From Pseudomonadota bacterium (GTDB lineage Bacteria; Pseudomonadota; Alphaproteobacteria; Rhodospirillales; Casp-alpha2), in contig JAQBZY010000150.1 in the NCBI GenBank assembly GCA_027620395.1, forward strand, positions 1 to 5,197: 5,197 nt of DNA. The letters run 5' to 3'. Below the pieces are notes generated by a model. It worked only from the letters and a program-made list of their open reading frames with translations, had not been told where the DNA came from and made no database searches. The position numbers and the translations under genes were made by a program. Below are positions 5,110 to 5,197 of the stretch, one piece after another. Numbering within the stretch: position 1 is the stretch's first letter; each line of letters starts with the position of its first letter.

Positions 5110-5114
5110 CTCCT
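5110..5114 (-). promoter_or_regulatory. Ribosome binding site for the GTG-started aldolase
   Basis: AGGAG within CGAGGAGATACTGAC lies 8 nt before GTG at 5101. It supports this non-ATG start; the next Met is at residue 30, too far into the conserved barrel. Confidence 0.75.
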
Positions 5115-5130
5115 CGTTAAAAATTTTGGG

Positions 5131-5162
5131 GGCTGTCCTAGATAACTAAGTTAAATACAGCC
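5131..5162. repeat. Nested inverted repeat upstream of the aldolase: operator or mobile-element end
   Basis: GGCTGT (5131-5136) and ACAGCC (5157-5162) are exact reverse complements that enclose a second palindrome, TAACT-A-AGTTA (5143-5153). The stretch is AT-rich against a G/C-rich background and ends 30 bp from the start codon, where an operator or promoter would sit. The minus strand also has an open frame entering from the window edge and ending at TAG at 5148-5146 (..QWVRLYLT), so it could instead be the terminus of a neighbouring insertion sequence. Confidence 0.4.
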
Positions 5163-5197
5163 TAACCCACTGTTTTATTTGCTTCATCTGATGCGGC

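Noticed and set aside
1..5197. CRISPR array, toxin-antitoxin pair or defence cluster
   Set aside because: No spaced direct repeats, and no gene pair with such features, could be found on either strand.

Overview
The window looks like part of an alphaproteobacterial chromosome, possibly Rhodospirillales-like. Codon third positions are G/C-rich, Shine-Dalgarno sites are good, and there is a GC-rich palindromic intergenic repeat of the kind scattered through such genomes. No species can be named from the sequence alone.

Layout. Positions 1-667 (minus strand) carry two adjacent small genes for exported cysteine-containing proteins. The upstream one (293-667) has ten cysteines in strikingly regular spacing. 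The downstream one (51-260) appears to be interrupted by a homopolymer frameshift close to the window edge. A divergent intergenic region (668-788) separates them from a plus-strand gene pair (789-1914). This pair encodes the two halves of a thiamine-diphosphate-dependent 2-oxoacid decarboxylase of the sulfopyruvate/phosphonopyruvate decarboxylase type, split into a PYR-domain subunit and a PP-domain subunit.

Positions 1914-3081 are a complete IS630-family insertion sequence with 12-bp perfect terminal inverted repeats and a TA target duplication. Its transposase lies on the minus strand in two frames joined at an A7 run. The element landed exactly in the stop codon of the decarboxylase beta gene, converting TAG to TAA without changing the protein. 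Next comes a tRNA-Leu(CAA) gene on the minus strand (3115-3201) with a recognisable promoter. A gene-poor stretch (3202-3437) follows, ending in a palindromic repeat.

The right third (3438-5101, minus strand) is a two-gene operon. A DapA/N-acetylneuraminate-lyase superfamily aldolase with a GTG start is followed by a YgjP-type zinc metallopeptidase. The last ~95 bp (5102-5197) hold the ribosome binding site, an AT-rich inverted repeat that may be an operator or the end of another mobile element, and an open frame running off the edge.

The decarboxylase and the aldolase both belong to families acting on 2-oxoacids, but they are on opposite strands and separated by the IS and the tRNA. A shared pathway is only a possibility. 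The least explained items are the cysteine-rich small proteins and the missing substrate-binding arginine in the DapA-like aldolase.
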